From Arsenophonus sp031446165 (lineage in GTDB: Bacteria; Pseudomonadota; Gammaproteobacteria; Enterobacterales; Enterobacteriaceae): DNA of 64,000 bases. The translations under genes were made by a program, and so were the position numbers. This document shows, in pieces, positions 40,657 to 50,339 of this stretch (positions are counted from its first letter, which is position 1; each line of letters opens with the position of its first letter). The notes beneath the pieces are model-generated. The model had not been told where the DNA came from. It did no database searches and saw only the letters and a program-made list of their open reading frames with translations. The stretch spans positions 434,001 to 498,000 of the forward strand of contig CP132905.1 in assembly GCA_031446165.1 (NCBI GenBank), in the 5' to 3' direction.

Positions 40657-41409
40657 GTGATGAACAATTTTTTATTGTTGATGAATGCTGCATATGTGAC
40701 TGTTAGTTTATCGATTATCTCCTTATTTTTAGGATTGATATTAGGAATGTTATTCGCAGCTTGGGAGTGCTTACCTTGTCGGTTTATAGCATTTTTTGGA
40801 TCTTGTTTCGTCAATTTAATTCGTGGTTTACCTGAATTATTGGTTATATTGTTTATTTATTATGGTACATTAAAAATTATCATTTTATTATATGATGGTA
40901 TTAAAATAGATTTGTTTTTTTGGGAAATAAATTTTCAAATTAATGCTGAATATTTTTTTATAAAAAAATATGAGTTTGATCTTATACCTTTTTTTTGTGG
41001 TGTTTGTTCTTTGTCATTATTGTATGGAGCTTATGCTTCTCAAATTTTAAAGTATTCAATGAAAATCATTCCATTTGGTCAATGGGAATCAGGTTTAGCA
41101 TTAGGTTTTACAAGAAATACGATTTTTTTACGTCTTATTATTCCACAAATATGGCGTCATACTTTACCGGGATTAGCTAATCAATGGTTGGTATTATTGA
41201 AAGATACCTCATTACTTTCATTAATTAGTGTCAATGATTTAATGTTACAAACAAAAAGTATTATTAATCGTACTCAAGATCCCTTTAGTTGGTATTTAAT
41301 TGCAGCTTTGATTTACCTAGTTATTAGTTTGATAAGTAAAATTATCTTACGATGGATTAAATTATCTAACAATAATTTTGAAGGTAAAAGAAAAAAATGT
41401 TCGAATTAA
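40657..41409 (+). CDS. artQ: Arginine ABC transporter permease ArtQ
   Basis: One of two inner-membrane permeases of the arginine transporter. The 250-residue product starts at GTG 40657 or the ATG just after it (40660). It has about five membrane segments, the entry signature LIRGLPELLVILFIYYG and the EAA loop that docks the ATPase (ESGLALGFTRNTIFLRLIIPQ). Slightly longer than in E. coli (238). It overlaps artM by 13 bases, indicating coupled translation. Confidence 0.95.
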   Translation: MMNNFLLLMNAAYVTVSLSIISLFLGLILGMLFAAWECLPCRFIAFFGSCFVNLIRGLPELLVILFIYYGTLKIIILLYDGIKIDLFFWEINFQINAEYFFIKKYEFDLIPFFCGVCSLSLLYGAYASQILKYSMKIIPFGQWESGLALGFTRNTIFLRLIIPQIWRHTLPGLANQWLVLLKDTSLLSLISVNDLMLQTKSIINRTQDPFSWYLIAALIYLVISLISKIILRWIKLSNNNFEGKRKKCSN

Positions 41410-42083
41410 TAATTGCATTATTTCCAGGATTATCTGAAAGTTTGTCTTTAACATTTTTTGCATTGTTAGTTGGATTATTGTTATCATTATTTTTCACTGT
41501 GATTTTATCGTTTAAAATAAAGTTTATTTCTTTTTTTATCTTAGGTTATATTACTTTATTTACAGGTACTCCTTTACTAGTACAATTTTTTCTTATTTAT
41601 TATGGTCCTAATCAATTTTCTGTTTTAAAAACATGTGATACATTATGGTTTTTAATTTCTTCACCATGGATTTGTGCTATGATAACATTATCACTTAATA
41701 GTGCAGCTTATTGCACGTCATTATTTTATGGTGCATTAATGGAAATAGACAACACTGTCTGGCAATCTTGCCAAGCCTTAGGTTTATCACATTATCAATC
41801 TTTAAAAATTATTTTACCTTATATTTTTAAACGAATTATATTATCATATGGTAATGAAGTTATGCTTGTTTTTAAAAGTACTAGTTTAGCCAGTACTATA
41901 ACATTATTAGAAATCATGGGATATAGTCAACAAATTTTTAGTCAAACTTATAATACTAATATATTTATTGCAGCGGGGATTATTTATTTATTTTTTAATG
42001 GCATGTTTGCTGTATTAATTAATCAATTTTCGCAATATATGTTATTTTTTGAAAACCACGCTTATCAAAAAAAATCTTTATGA
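41397..42083 (+). CDS. artM: Arginine ABC transporter permease ArtM
   Basis: Second permease of the arginine transporter. The 228-residue product (E. coli 222) has the family motif FTGTPLLVQFFLIYYGPNQF and the EAA loop WQSCQALGLSHYQSLKIILPY. It ends the operon; the stop codon lies inside a terminator hairpin. Keeping a whole arginine importer suggests the cell depends on the host for this amino acid. Confidence 0.95.
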   Translation: MFELIIALFPGLSESLSLTFFALLVGLLLSLFFTVILSFKIKFISFFILGYITLFTGTPLLVQFFLIYYGPNQFSVLKTCDTLWFLISSPWICAMITLSLNSAAYCTSLFYGALMEIDNTVWQSCQALGLSHYQSLKIILPYIFKRIILSYGNEVMLVFKSTSLASTITLLEIMGYSQQIFSQTYNTNIFIAAGIIYLFFNGMFAVLINQFSQYMLFFENHAYQKKSL

Positions 42084-42115
42084 AAAATTTTATCATTTTT
42101 GTAAAGATTTTTTTT
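42067..42115 (+). terminator. Terminator of the artPIQM operon
   Basis: Fourteen bases (42067-42080) pair perfectly with 42102-42115, and an inner AAAAA/TTTTT pair shortens the loop. The distal arm is a run of eight T. The artM stop codon is within it. Confidence 0.75.
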
Positions 42116-42731
42116 AAAAATATATTAGTATCATAATTAATTTTATATTTTTTATTTTTTAAAATTTTTATAATCTTCTATAAGAATTGAATAGATATTA
42201 AATAATTAATTACAGTTTTTATAATTGTTTTACATATTTAAAAATATGATAATTGCATGTTATATTTTTAATATTTTTATACATCGTATAAGATCTGATA
42301 TATACAGTTAAGATGTAAGTGAATAGTATTGAAAAATTTTATCAAAAAATATCATTAATATCTTATAATAAGATATCACATAAAATTTCTAATTAATATT
42401 ATATTGTAAATAATTATATATATTTATATTGTATTCTTTATTTATATAAATTAATAATTCATATTATTAAAGTGTTATATAAATATTGTAAATTTATTTA
42501 TATGATGTTTGCATATTGTATGAATTTTATAATTTTTAAATCTATGAAATACTACAATATATTTTTTATTTCAATGTACAATATTTTTTATAGTTTTTTA
42601 AAAATTATTTTATTTTAATATTAAAGTCTGTTAATATCTATTGATATATCGACAAAAATTATATTTTGATAAAATTAATTATGTGTCGTATTTAGTTTTT
42701 CATTTTTTTAATAATAAAAATAAAGGTAAAA
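42116..42731. other. Spacer between artM and grxA
   Basis: About 620 bases of A+T-rich DNA with no readable remnant. artJ and the pot genes of the E. coli region are absent. Confidence 0.55.
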
Positions 42732-42989
42732 ATGTTTCTTCTTATTTTTGGTCGATCTAACTGCCCATATTGTACTTCTGCAAAGAAAATAGCAGAAAAA
42801 TTAAAAAATACACTTCATGATTTTCATTATAGGTATATTGATATTGAAATTGAAAAAATCACTAAAAATGATTTAAGTAAAAAAGTAGGTAAAATTGTTA
42901 ATACAGTACCTCAGATATTTCTTGATGGGGAATACATTGGTGGTTTTACAGATTTTGAAAAATATACTAAAGAAAATTTATTAATCTGA
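42732..42989 (+). CDS. grxA: Glutaredoxin 1
   Basis: Glutathione-dependent disulfide reductase that can feed ribonucleotide reductase. The 85-residue product equals the E. coli length, with active site CPYC (11-14), cis-proline motif TVPQIF and the glutathione-binding GGFTDF. AAGG precedes the ATG. With trxB dead in this window, the glutathione branch is likely the main thiol pathway. Confidence 0.96.
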   Translation: MFLLIFGRSNCPYCTSAKKIAEKLKNTLHDFHYRYIDIEIEKITKNDLSKKVGKIVNTVPQIFLDGEYIGGFTDFEKYTKENLLI

Positions 42990-43147
42990 TCAATTTTTTA
43001 TATATAAAATACTTATATTTTTTATAAAATTATAATTTTTAATTATCTTAAAAAAGAAGTATTTAAAAAAATAGAAATACAATCAATTATAAAAAATTCT
43101 GTCTAAAATAGTTTAAATTTATTGAAAAAATTAAAAATATTTACATC
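42990..43147. other. Short spacer, grxA to ybjG
   Basis: About 160 bases with no feature seen. Confidence 0.5.
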
Positions 43148-43723
43148 GTGTTAAATGACATTAATTTATATTTATTTCATTTAATAACTTCAGTACCAAT
43201 AACATCTGGTGTCACATTAAGATTTTTATTTTTTTGTGCTAATCAATTGATTTTTTTATTTTTCTTTTTTTGTATTTTATATTGTTTTTTTTCTTTAAAA
43301 AAAAACAATATTCGTAGGATATTTTTTTATAAAACTTTTATTGCGATTGTTATATCTTTATTAATTTCTTGGATTATTGGGATCATCATTCCTCACGAAA
43401 GACCTTTTGTTATCATTACATGTAAACATTTACTTGTACATAAAGCAACATCATCATTTCCAAGTAATCATGGCATGATATCTTTTACCATTTCTTTTAG
43501 TTTTTTATTTTGGTTCAAGAAAAATTGGATTGGATTGTTATTAATGATAACGTCTTTTATGATTACTGGAACCAGAATTTTTTTGTGTATACATTGGCCT
43601 TTTGATATAATAGGTGCTTTTATATTAGCCATAATAGCTTGTTGGATGAGTCAATTATTTTATATGATTTTTGGATATAAAATATTACTATATATAGTAA
43701 AACTTTATCATTTTTTTACTTGA
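43148..43723 (+). CDS. ybjG: Undecaprenyl-diphosphatase, PAP2 family (YbjG-like)
   Basis: Removes a phosphate from undecaprenyl diphosphate so the carrier lipid can be reused for cell-wall and envelope sugars. The 191-residue product starts at GTG (MLNDINLYLFHLI, like E. coli). It has about five membrane segments and the PAP2 motifs: HERPFV (part of motif 1), SFPSNHG (motif 2) and RIFLCIHWPFDIIGA (motif 3). It is close to grxA as in E. coli. Confidence 0.9.
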   Translation: MLNDINLYLFHLITSVPITSGVTLRFLFFCANQLIFLFFFFCILYCFFSLKKNNIRRIFFYKTFIAIVISLLISWIIGIIIPHERPFVIITCKHLLVHKATSSFPSNHGMISFTISFSFLFWFKKNWIGLLLMITSFMITGTRIFLCIHWPFDIIGAFILAIIACWMSQLFYMIFGYKILLYIVKLYHFFT

Positions 43724-44273
43724 TTCTGTTTTTACATGATTTTAATTAAAACATAACATATAAATTACATCTAGAATTTTAAAATATTTATAGTATAGAT
43801 ATTTTTTTAACTAATAACTTTATTTTAAATATATATTAAAATTAGTCAAAACTACATTTTTAATACAAATAGAGTGGCTTTTTATATAAAATTATATTAG
43901 TAATTTACTATGCATTTTTAACATCCAATGAACTAGTTTTTATTTTATGTTAACAAAATAATATCCTTGAAAAAATAAATTTTATGGTTCATAAATATAT
44001 TTATATAGATTAACAATAAAGATTAACAATAAATTACATAAAAATAATTATGATCAATCATTTTTTAATGTTTTATATCTTTAAAAGAAACATTCATTAT
44101 ATAAAATAAAAATTACTATAAAATAAATTTATGAAGAATTTATAACAAAATTCAAGAAAAAAATTCAAATATTTTTTAAAAAAAAACTTAATTTATTTAT
44201 ATAAAGATATGATTATATTTATAATCAATTATTTTTCATATCTAATATAGATATATTTATTATAGAGATTATT
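43724..44273. other. Spacer between ybjG and the serine transporter
   Basis: About 550 bases of A+T-rich DNA. Nothing recognised. Confidence 0.55.
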
Positions 44274-45584
44274 ATGAATATAAAAAAAATTTCTTCTATA
44301 ACTTCACTATATAAAAAAAAATATATAAATTTTTTACATAAACATGATATTTTTTGGATTTTAAGTCTATATGGCACAGCAATTGGTGCAGGTGTTCTTT
44401 TTTTACCTATTAATATTGGTATAAATGGATTCTTACCATTAATATTCATAACATTATTATCATTTCCAATAGTATTTTTTTCTCATCGTGGTTTAACTAG
44501 GTTTGTACTATCCAGCTCAAAACCAAACAATAATATTATTCAAGCAGCTGAAGAGTATTTTGGTTTTATTTCTAGTAATTTGATTACATTTTTGTATTTT
44601 TTTTCTATTTATTCAATTTTATTAGTATATGGTATTTCTATTACTAATAATGTTGAACATTTCATTGTACAATTACTTGGATATTATTCGCCACCTCGTT
44701 GGTTATTATCGTTATTTCTTATTGGTAGCATTATTAGCATAGTTACTCTAGGTGAAAAGTACATAATAAAAAAAATCAGTATTTTAGGGTTTTTCTTTAT
44801 TATTATACTGGTTTTATTTTCAATTTATATGATCCCATATTGGCATGTAGCTGCAGTAAAAAGTCTTGTATTTTCAGAAATTTATTTATATAACTCCAAT
44901 AATAATCAAAGTATAATAATTACTGTTTGTTTTATAATTCCCGCGATAGTGTTTACATTTAATCATTCACCAATTATTTCTACATTTGTAATTGCCAATC
45001 GCAAAAAATATGGTGATTTTTCTGATAAAAAAACTTCAAAAATTTTGTTTTTAGCACATATGTTAATGGTATTAACAGTTATTTTTTTTGTTTTTAGTTG
45101 TATGTTTACATTATCTCCTGTTGATTTTTTAAAAGCAAAATCTGATAATATAAGTGTTTTAGATTATTTATCTTTATATTTTGATAAACCTTTTATTAGA
45201 TATGCTTCTTCATTTATTGCATTTATTGCAATTATTAAATCATTTTTAGGACATTATCTTGGTGCTCGTGAAGGTTGTAATGCTTTAATTAAAAAAATAT
45301 ATCAATTACAAGGAAAAAAAATTAATCACAAAAGAATAAATATAATAACTATTATTTTTATGTTAACTACTATTTGGTTAGTATCAACATTAAATCCAAA
45401 TATTTTAAATATCATAGAAAATTTAGTTGGACCCATGATTGCTTTTTTATTGTTTATTATGCCAATATATGCAATCAAAAAAACATCTGTTATGAATAAA
45501 TATTCTGGCCATTTTAGTAATTTTTTTGTTTTACTTATTGGCATAATTAGTATTTTATCTGCAGTATATAAATTGTTTTTATAA
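44274..45584 (+). CDS. sdaC: Serine/proton symporter, SdaC family
   Basis: Imports serine with protons. The 436-residue product (E. coli SdaC 429) has about eleven membrane segments, the start motif LYGTAIGAGVLFLPINIGING, the HRGLTRFVLS loop, NHSPIISTFVIANRKKYGD and KSFLGHYLGAREG. The partner deaminase gene sdaB does not follow, so imported serine is more likely used by glyA and protein synthesis than as an energy source. Assignment to SdaC rather than its paralogue YhaO/TdcC rests on overall similarity. Confidence 0.92.
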   Translation: MNIKKISSITSLYKKKYINFLHKHDIFWILSLYGTAIGAGVLFLPINIGINGFLPLIFITLLSFPIVFFSHRGLTRFVLSSSKPNNNIIQAAEEYFGFISSNLITFLYFFSIYSILLVYGISITNNVEHFIVQLLGYYSPPRWLLSLFLIGSIISIVTLGEKYIIKKISILGFFFIIILVLFSIYMIPYWHVAAVKSLVFSEIYLYNSNNNQSIIITVCFIIPAIVFTFNHSPIISTFVIANRKKYGDFSDKKTSKILFLAHMLMVLTVIFFVFSCMFTLSPVDFLKAKSDNISVLDYLSLYFDKPFIRYASSFIAFIAIIKSFLGHYLGAREGCNALIKKIYQLQGKKINHKRINIITIIFMLTTIWLVSTLNPNILNIIENLVGPMIAFLLFIMPIYAIKKTSVMNKYSGHFSNFFVLLIGIISILSAVYKLFL

Positions 45585-45999
45585 TGTAATATATCATAAT
45601 TTTTTATATTTTATGAATTTACTTTTTATTATATAAAGATACTGTAGAGATTACATAAAAAGATCTGTTTAAAAAATATAAAGTTTTTTATTAAAATATT
45701 AATATTTGTAGTTTAAGTATTTTTCTTTTAAAAAATTAAATTATTCTATATATATTAATTGAATTTAGTTATCTTACATATTGTATTATTTTATAATAAA
45801 ATATATGAGTTAATCATAAATTATTTTAAGCATAAATATTTTTGATGAATTTATTCATATATTTTAATTTAGTACGATAATTTTTATATATTATTATTAA
45901 TAATTAGACAAGTTATAAATGTATATATATTATTTTATTCAAAAATATACTGATTATCTACAATGAATGATTTTACTGTTATTGATAGGAATTTAAAGC
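45585..45999. other. Spacer before gpmA
   Basis: About 415 bases of A+T-rich DNA; nothing recognised except an AGGAA site just before gpmA. Confidence 0.55.
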
Positions 46000-46692
46000 A
46001 TGAAATCTGCTAATTTAGTACTCATAAGACACGGTGAAAGTATATGGAACAAAGAAAATAAATTTACTGGATGGACTGATGTCGGATTATCTAATGAAGG
46101 TTATAAAGAAGCAAAAAAAGTAGGACAACTTTTAAAAAAAAAAGGTTTTGTTTTTGATTATGCATATACATCAGTTTTAAAACGTGCTATTCATACATTA
46201 TGGGAAATTTTAAATCAAATAAATCAATACTGGATCCCAGTTGAAAAAAATTGGGTTTTAAATGAACGGCATTATGGCGCATTAGAAGGTTTAAATAAAA
46301 AAGAGATTGCTAAAAAATATGGCGATCAACAAGTACAGTTATGGCGCAGGAGTTTCAATGTAGCCCCGCCAAAGTTAACTAAAAATGACCCGCGTTATCC
46401 TGGAAATGATCCTCGTTATTCCCATTTGAATTCATTGCAAATACCTACATCTGAAAGTTTGGCTAATACAGCAAAACGTGTCATCCCATATTGGGAAAAT
46501 ATTATAAAAAAAAGACTAAAAAATGGCGAAAAAATAATTATTGTTGCTCATGGTAATTCGTTACGTGCATTAATAAAACATTTAAATAATATGACTGAAG
46601 ATGAGATTATTAAATTCAATATTTTAAATGCTGTTCCTATTATTTATAAATTTAATAAAAATATAATTTCTGTGGTGAAATATTCTTTATAA
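46000..46692 (+). CDS. gpmA: 2,3-bisphosphoglycerate-dependent phosphoglycerate mutase
   Basis: Interconverts 3- and 2-phosphoglycerate in glycolysis. The 230-residue product has the phosphohistidine motif LIRHGESIWNKENKFTGW, the LNERHYGALEGLNK block and the second catalytic His (VAHGNSLRALIK). It ends at VVKYSL, about 20 residues before the E. coli end; the flexible C-terminal tail (GNADEIAAKAAAV...) is missing. AGGAA lies upstream. The catalytic core is intact, so the enzyme is probably active but may be altered in mutase efficiency. Confidence 0.96.
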   Translation: MKSANLVLIRHGESIWNKENKFTGWTDVGLSNEGYKEAKKVGQLLKKKGFVFDYAYTSVLKRAIHTLWEILNQINQYWIPVEKNWVLNERHYGALEGLNKKEIAKKYGDQQVQLWRRSFNVAPPKLTKNDPRYPGNDPRYSHLNSLQIPTSESLANTAKRVIPYWENIIKKRLKNGEKIIIVAHGNSLRALIKHLNNMTEDEIIKFNILNAVPIIYKFNKNIISVVKYSL

Positions 46693-46920
46693 CATTTTTT
46701 ACTAAAAATATATAGTCGTTTTTATTAAAAAACTTTTAATGTATTTTTCGATAAAAATTCAAATTTCTAATAATTATTTAAATATAATTATATATTAAAA
46801 GCATATAACATATATTTTTTTTATTGAAATAGTATGAATAATGATTACATAATATAAATTATGTTTGTTGATTTCAGCTATTTTGTTATTACAATAAAAA
46901 ACATTAAAAAATTTAACGTT

Positions 46921-47637
46921 TTAAGAAATAAACTTATGTTTAAGAGCCAATTGACGCCAATAATAAAATCCATGAATTGAAAAAATAAGTAATATACAAT
47001 ATTCTAATGCAATAGCTAACATATCTTGCAAATAAAAAAGAATAACGCTAAGAATATTAATAGTTATCCATAATAACCAATTTTCAACATATTTACGTGT
47101 CATTAATATCATAGCAATAGCTGATAAAATTGTAATGATTGAATCTAAAACAGGAAATTCATCAGGCTTTATTTGCATTGGTTTTAGATAAATACCAAAT
47201 AAGTATAATATTTTTATAGCAATATTCGATAAAAAAATAAATGTTTTATCAATATTGACACTCAATAATATAATCGTTATAATTGTAACTATCGATAACA
47301 AAATTTTTTTATAAAAAGGCATCCATCTAATTTTTAAATTCTTGTTATCCAATGAACTCACTGTACTCCAAACATACCATCCGTATATATTTGTTATAAA
47401 AAAGAAAATTTGTAATAACAAGCTAGCATATAATTGAATTTGAAAAAAAATAATAGCAAAACATGTGACATTTATTAATCCAAAAAAATAATTTATATTT
47501 TTTTCTTGACTTGCAAACCAAACACAAAAAAATCCGCTTATTGTCCCTGCAGCTTCAATATAAGATAAATTATAATGTTTGCTTCCAGTAATAATACTAA
47601 ACATAGTATTATTAGTATCAAAAAAATCTATTCCCAC
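46921..47637 (-). CDS. pnuC: Nicotinamide riboside transporter PnuC
   Basis: Facilitates uptake of nicotinamide riboside, which NadR phosphorylates and converts to NAD. The 238-residue product (E. coli 239) has about seven membrane segments and the conserved NYFFGLINVT, QLYASLLLQIFFFITNIYGW and TRKYVENWLLWITINI. In E. coli nadA lies just upstream next to a tRNA-Lys cluster; here tRNA-Lys is in place but nadA is gone, pointing to loss of de novo quinolinate synthesis. Confidence 0.96.
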   Translation of the reverse strand: MGIDFFDTNNTMFSIITGSKHYNLSYIEAAGTISGFFCVWFASQEKNINYFFGLINVTCFAIIFFQIQLYASLLLQIFFFITNIYGWYVWSTVSSLDNKNLKIRWMPFYKKILLSIVTIITIILLSVNIDKTFIFLSNIAIKILYLFGIYLKPMQIKPDEFPVLDSIITILSAIAMILMTRKYVENWLLWITINILSVILFYLQDMLAIALEYCILLIFSIHGFYYWRQLALKHKFIS

Positions 47638-47947
47638 ATTTTTATATAACTTATTATTCAGTTATAATCCCACTTATTAACAAAAAATATATATTGTTTT
47701 TTAAAAAAAATATATAAATTATTTTTCAAATTTTGATATTTTAATAAAAAAAATAGATATAAGATATATAATATTTATTAAAGATATTAAAAAATAAAAT
47801 TTTCATTTTATAATGTATTAGATAGTATTAATTTTAAAAGTATTTTTTTGAGATATTATGCGAGATTTTTTTAACTTAATTAAAATTATTGATCTATTTT
47901 TATTTTTAAAATATTGATATTTGAAAATTATATGTTTATTAATATGA
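47638..47947. other. Spacer at the lost nadA position
   Basis: About 310 bases of A+T-rich DNA between pnuC and tRNA-Lys. No nadA remnant is readable. Confidence 0.5.
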
Positions 47948-48020
47948 TGGGTCGTACAGGATTCGAACCTGTGACCAATTGATTAAAAGTCAACTGCTCT
48001 ACCGACTGAGCTAACGACCC
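47948..48020 (-). tRNA. tRNA-Lys (anticodon TTT)
   Basis: A 73-nt cloverleaf on the minus strand: acceptor GGGTCGT/ACGACCC, D arm GCTCAGTCGGTAGAGC, anticodon loop CTTTTAA, TPsiC arm CAGGTTCGAATCCTG. Nearly identical to E. coli tRNA-Lys(UUU). The CCA end is not encoded; the next bases read TCA, so a CCA-adding enzyme is needed. Confidence 0.97.
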
Positions 48021-49378
48021 ATTTACATAAGTTATTTAAAATAATTTTAAATTATATAATTTTTTAATAGTTACATGATAGCGTTTTTTTTATTATTTGC
48101 AATACGAATTATTAATAATTTTTTTGTAAATAAAATAAACTATATGTGATATAGAATTATTGATTTTTAAATTAAAACACTGAATTTAAATAACGATTAT
48201 TCAATAAAAAATAAATACTTTTATTTGAAAGATATTTTTGTAATTAAAATAATTAACATTATATTAAATGACTAATATTTTTTTTATTATCTAAAACAAG
48301 ATAATAGATATCTTAAATAATTATTGCAAAAGATTTTTTAAGATAACTTTTATTATCTTAATTTTAATCTAATAATGTTGAATTATAACAATTTAATAAT
48401 GACATGAAATAGATTTTTTATGGTGATAAATATATTATATATCTATATTAAAAATATTTACAAAATTTATTAAAAAATAAAATAATTTTATAGTAAATAT
48501 ATTGTTTTATTTAGTAAATTTAAAAAATAAAAATCAATAATTAAAACATATAATTAATATATTATTGAAAAATATTTATTTTTAAGAAATTTGTATATAA
48601 AATAATAGATAATTTATTTTTGATTGAAACCTTATAAAAATATCTTCATCATTGATATATTCATGGGTTACTTTTAAAAGTTTGTGAGAAATATTTATTT
48701 TTTCTAAAAAAATATTTTTTTAATTTAAAAAAAATTTATTTAATATTTAAATTTTAAAAATAAATCGTAAAAAAAAATTAAAAAATAAATTTATTTTTTA
48801 TATAAAATTTGATTTTTAATTAAATGATTATTCAAAATCACAGTTAAATATTTTTTTTATAAATATAATTTATATTATCAATATAATTTTTACAATTTTA
48901 CAAATTTTTAATATAATACTCTTCTTTTACATAAGAGAGAGAGGAATTATATTTTCAATAAAAAAATAATATTTTAAATTCTTACAAAAATTATTTAATT
49001 AAAAATTAATCATATTTATTTTAATAATTATTAATTATTTTCACAAAATTTTCTTTATGTTATGATATTTAAATAGTTTTTTAATATAATTAATTTTTTA
49101 TTGAAGTTATATAAAAATAGTAATCATAAGAAACCATAAAGGTTGCATATATTTATTTACAATTTATTTTTAAATTAGTAATTTAATTTATATTTTTTTA
49201 AAAAAATAATTTTATTTACAACACTTAGTTTTTCATATTGCATATGATAATTCTTCAAAAGAGTATAAAAAATTTGCAAAATTAGTTATTTTTACTACAT
49301 AGCTGACAAAAATTGTTTATTTTATCAATGTAATCTACTATCTAGTTGTATCATTTTTAATAAGGCTATATTTATAAT
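48021..49378. other. 1.36 kb gene-free region before fabA
   Basis: One of the most A+T-rich stretches of the window. No frame, RNA or remnant was recognised on either strand. Confidence 0.55.
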
Positions 49379-49897
49379 ATGATTCATAAGCAAAGTTCTT
49401 ATAACAAAGAAGATTTAGATGCTTCTAGTAGAGGCAAATTATTTGATGGACATGGACCACAATTACCTTCTGGTAATATGTTAATGATGGATCGTATTGT
49501 AAAAATGACTGAAAAAGATGGATATTTTAATAAAGGTTATATTGAAGCTGAACTTGATATCCATCCAAATTTATGGTTTTTTGATTGTCATTTTATAAAT
49601 GATCCAGTTATGCCTGGTTGTTTAGGACTTGATGCAATGTGGCAACTAATCGGTTTTTATTTAGGATGGTTAGGAGGAAAAGGTAAAGGTCGAGCGTTAG
49701 GTGTAGGTGAAGTAAAATTCACTGGACAAATTTTACCTACTGCAAAAAAAGTTACTTATCGTATACATTTAAAACGTATTATTAAAAGAAAGTTAATAAT
49801 GGGAGTAGCGGATGGTGAAGTATTAGTTGATATTAAACGTATTTATACAGCAGAAGATTTAAAAGTTGGTTTATTTAAAGATATCAAAAGATTTTAA
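49379..49897 (+). CDS. fabA: 3-hydroxydecanoyl-ACP dehydratase/isomerase
   Basis: Introduces the cis double bond of unsaturated fatty acids by dehydrating and isomerising the C10 intermediate. The 172-residue product equals the E. coli length and is very similar. The active residues His71 (FFDCHFINDPVMPG) and Asp85 (GCLGLDAMWQL) are present, counting the initiator Met. FabB, its partner, is not in the window. Confidence 0.98.
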   Translation: MIHKQSSYNKEDLDASSRGKLFDGHGPQLPSGNMLMMDRIVKMTEKDGYFNKGYIEAELDIHPNLWFFDCHFINDPVMPGCLGLDAMWQLIGFYLGWLGGKGKGRALGVGEVKFTGQILPTAKKVTYRIHLKRIIKRKLIMGVADGEVLVDIKRIYTAEDLKVGLFKDIKRF

Positions 49898-50339
49898 AAA
49901 GATCTTTTTTATATATAAAGAACAGTAACTTTTATGAAAATGTTAATTTTATTTTTTCCAACGTTTAAAAAATTCTTTATTCATTTTTTCTTATAGTATT
50001 TTGAATTTTATTTTTTACAATATAAAAAGTTTTTAAAAAAATTATCTTAAATTATTTGTATTTTTGATATTTTTATTGTATGTATTAAATTTTTTAATAA
50101 AAATATAATTTTTTAAATCATTTTAACAAATGATAATTTTACTTTTTTTAATATGATACTATATTTTTTTAGAAAAACATTTTTTATAAAAAAAATGATA
50201 TAAAAATATTTTTTTTTGATCACTTTTATACAACATTACTTATATAATATTTTGTTATACCATATTTATTAGATATCTGGAATTTTATTACTATATTTTT
50301 AATAAACTAATAATCATGACTTACTGTTAATTCAGTTTT
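49898..50339. other. Spacer after fabA
   Basis: About 440 bases of A+T-rich DNA. A weak AAAAAGATCTTTTTT palindrome near 49900-49912 overlaps the gene end; otherwise nothing. Confidence 0.5.
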
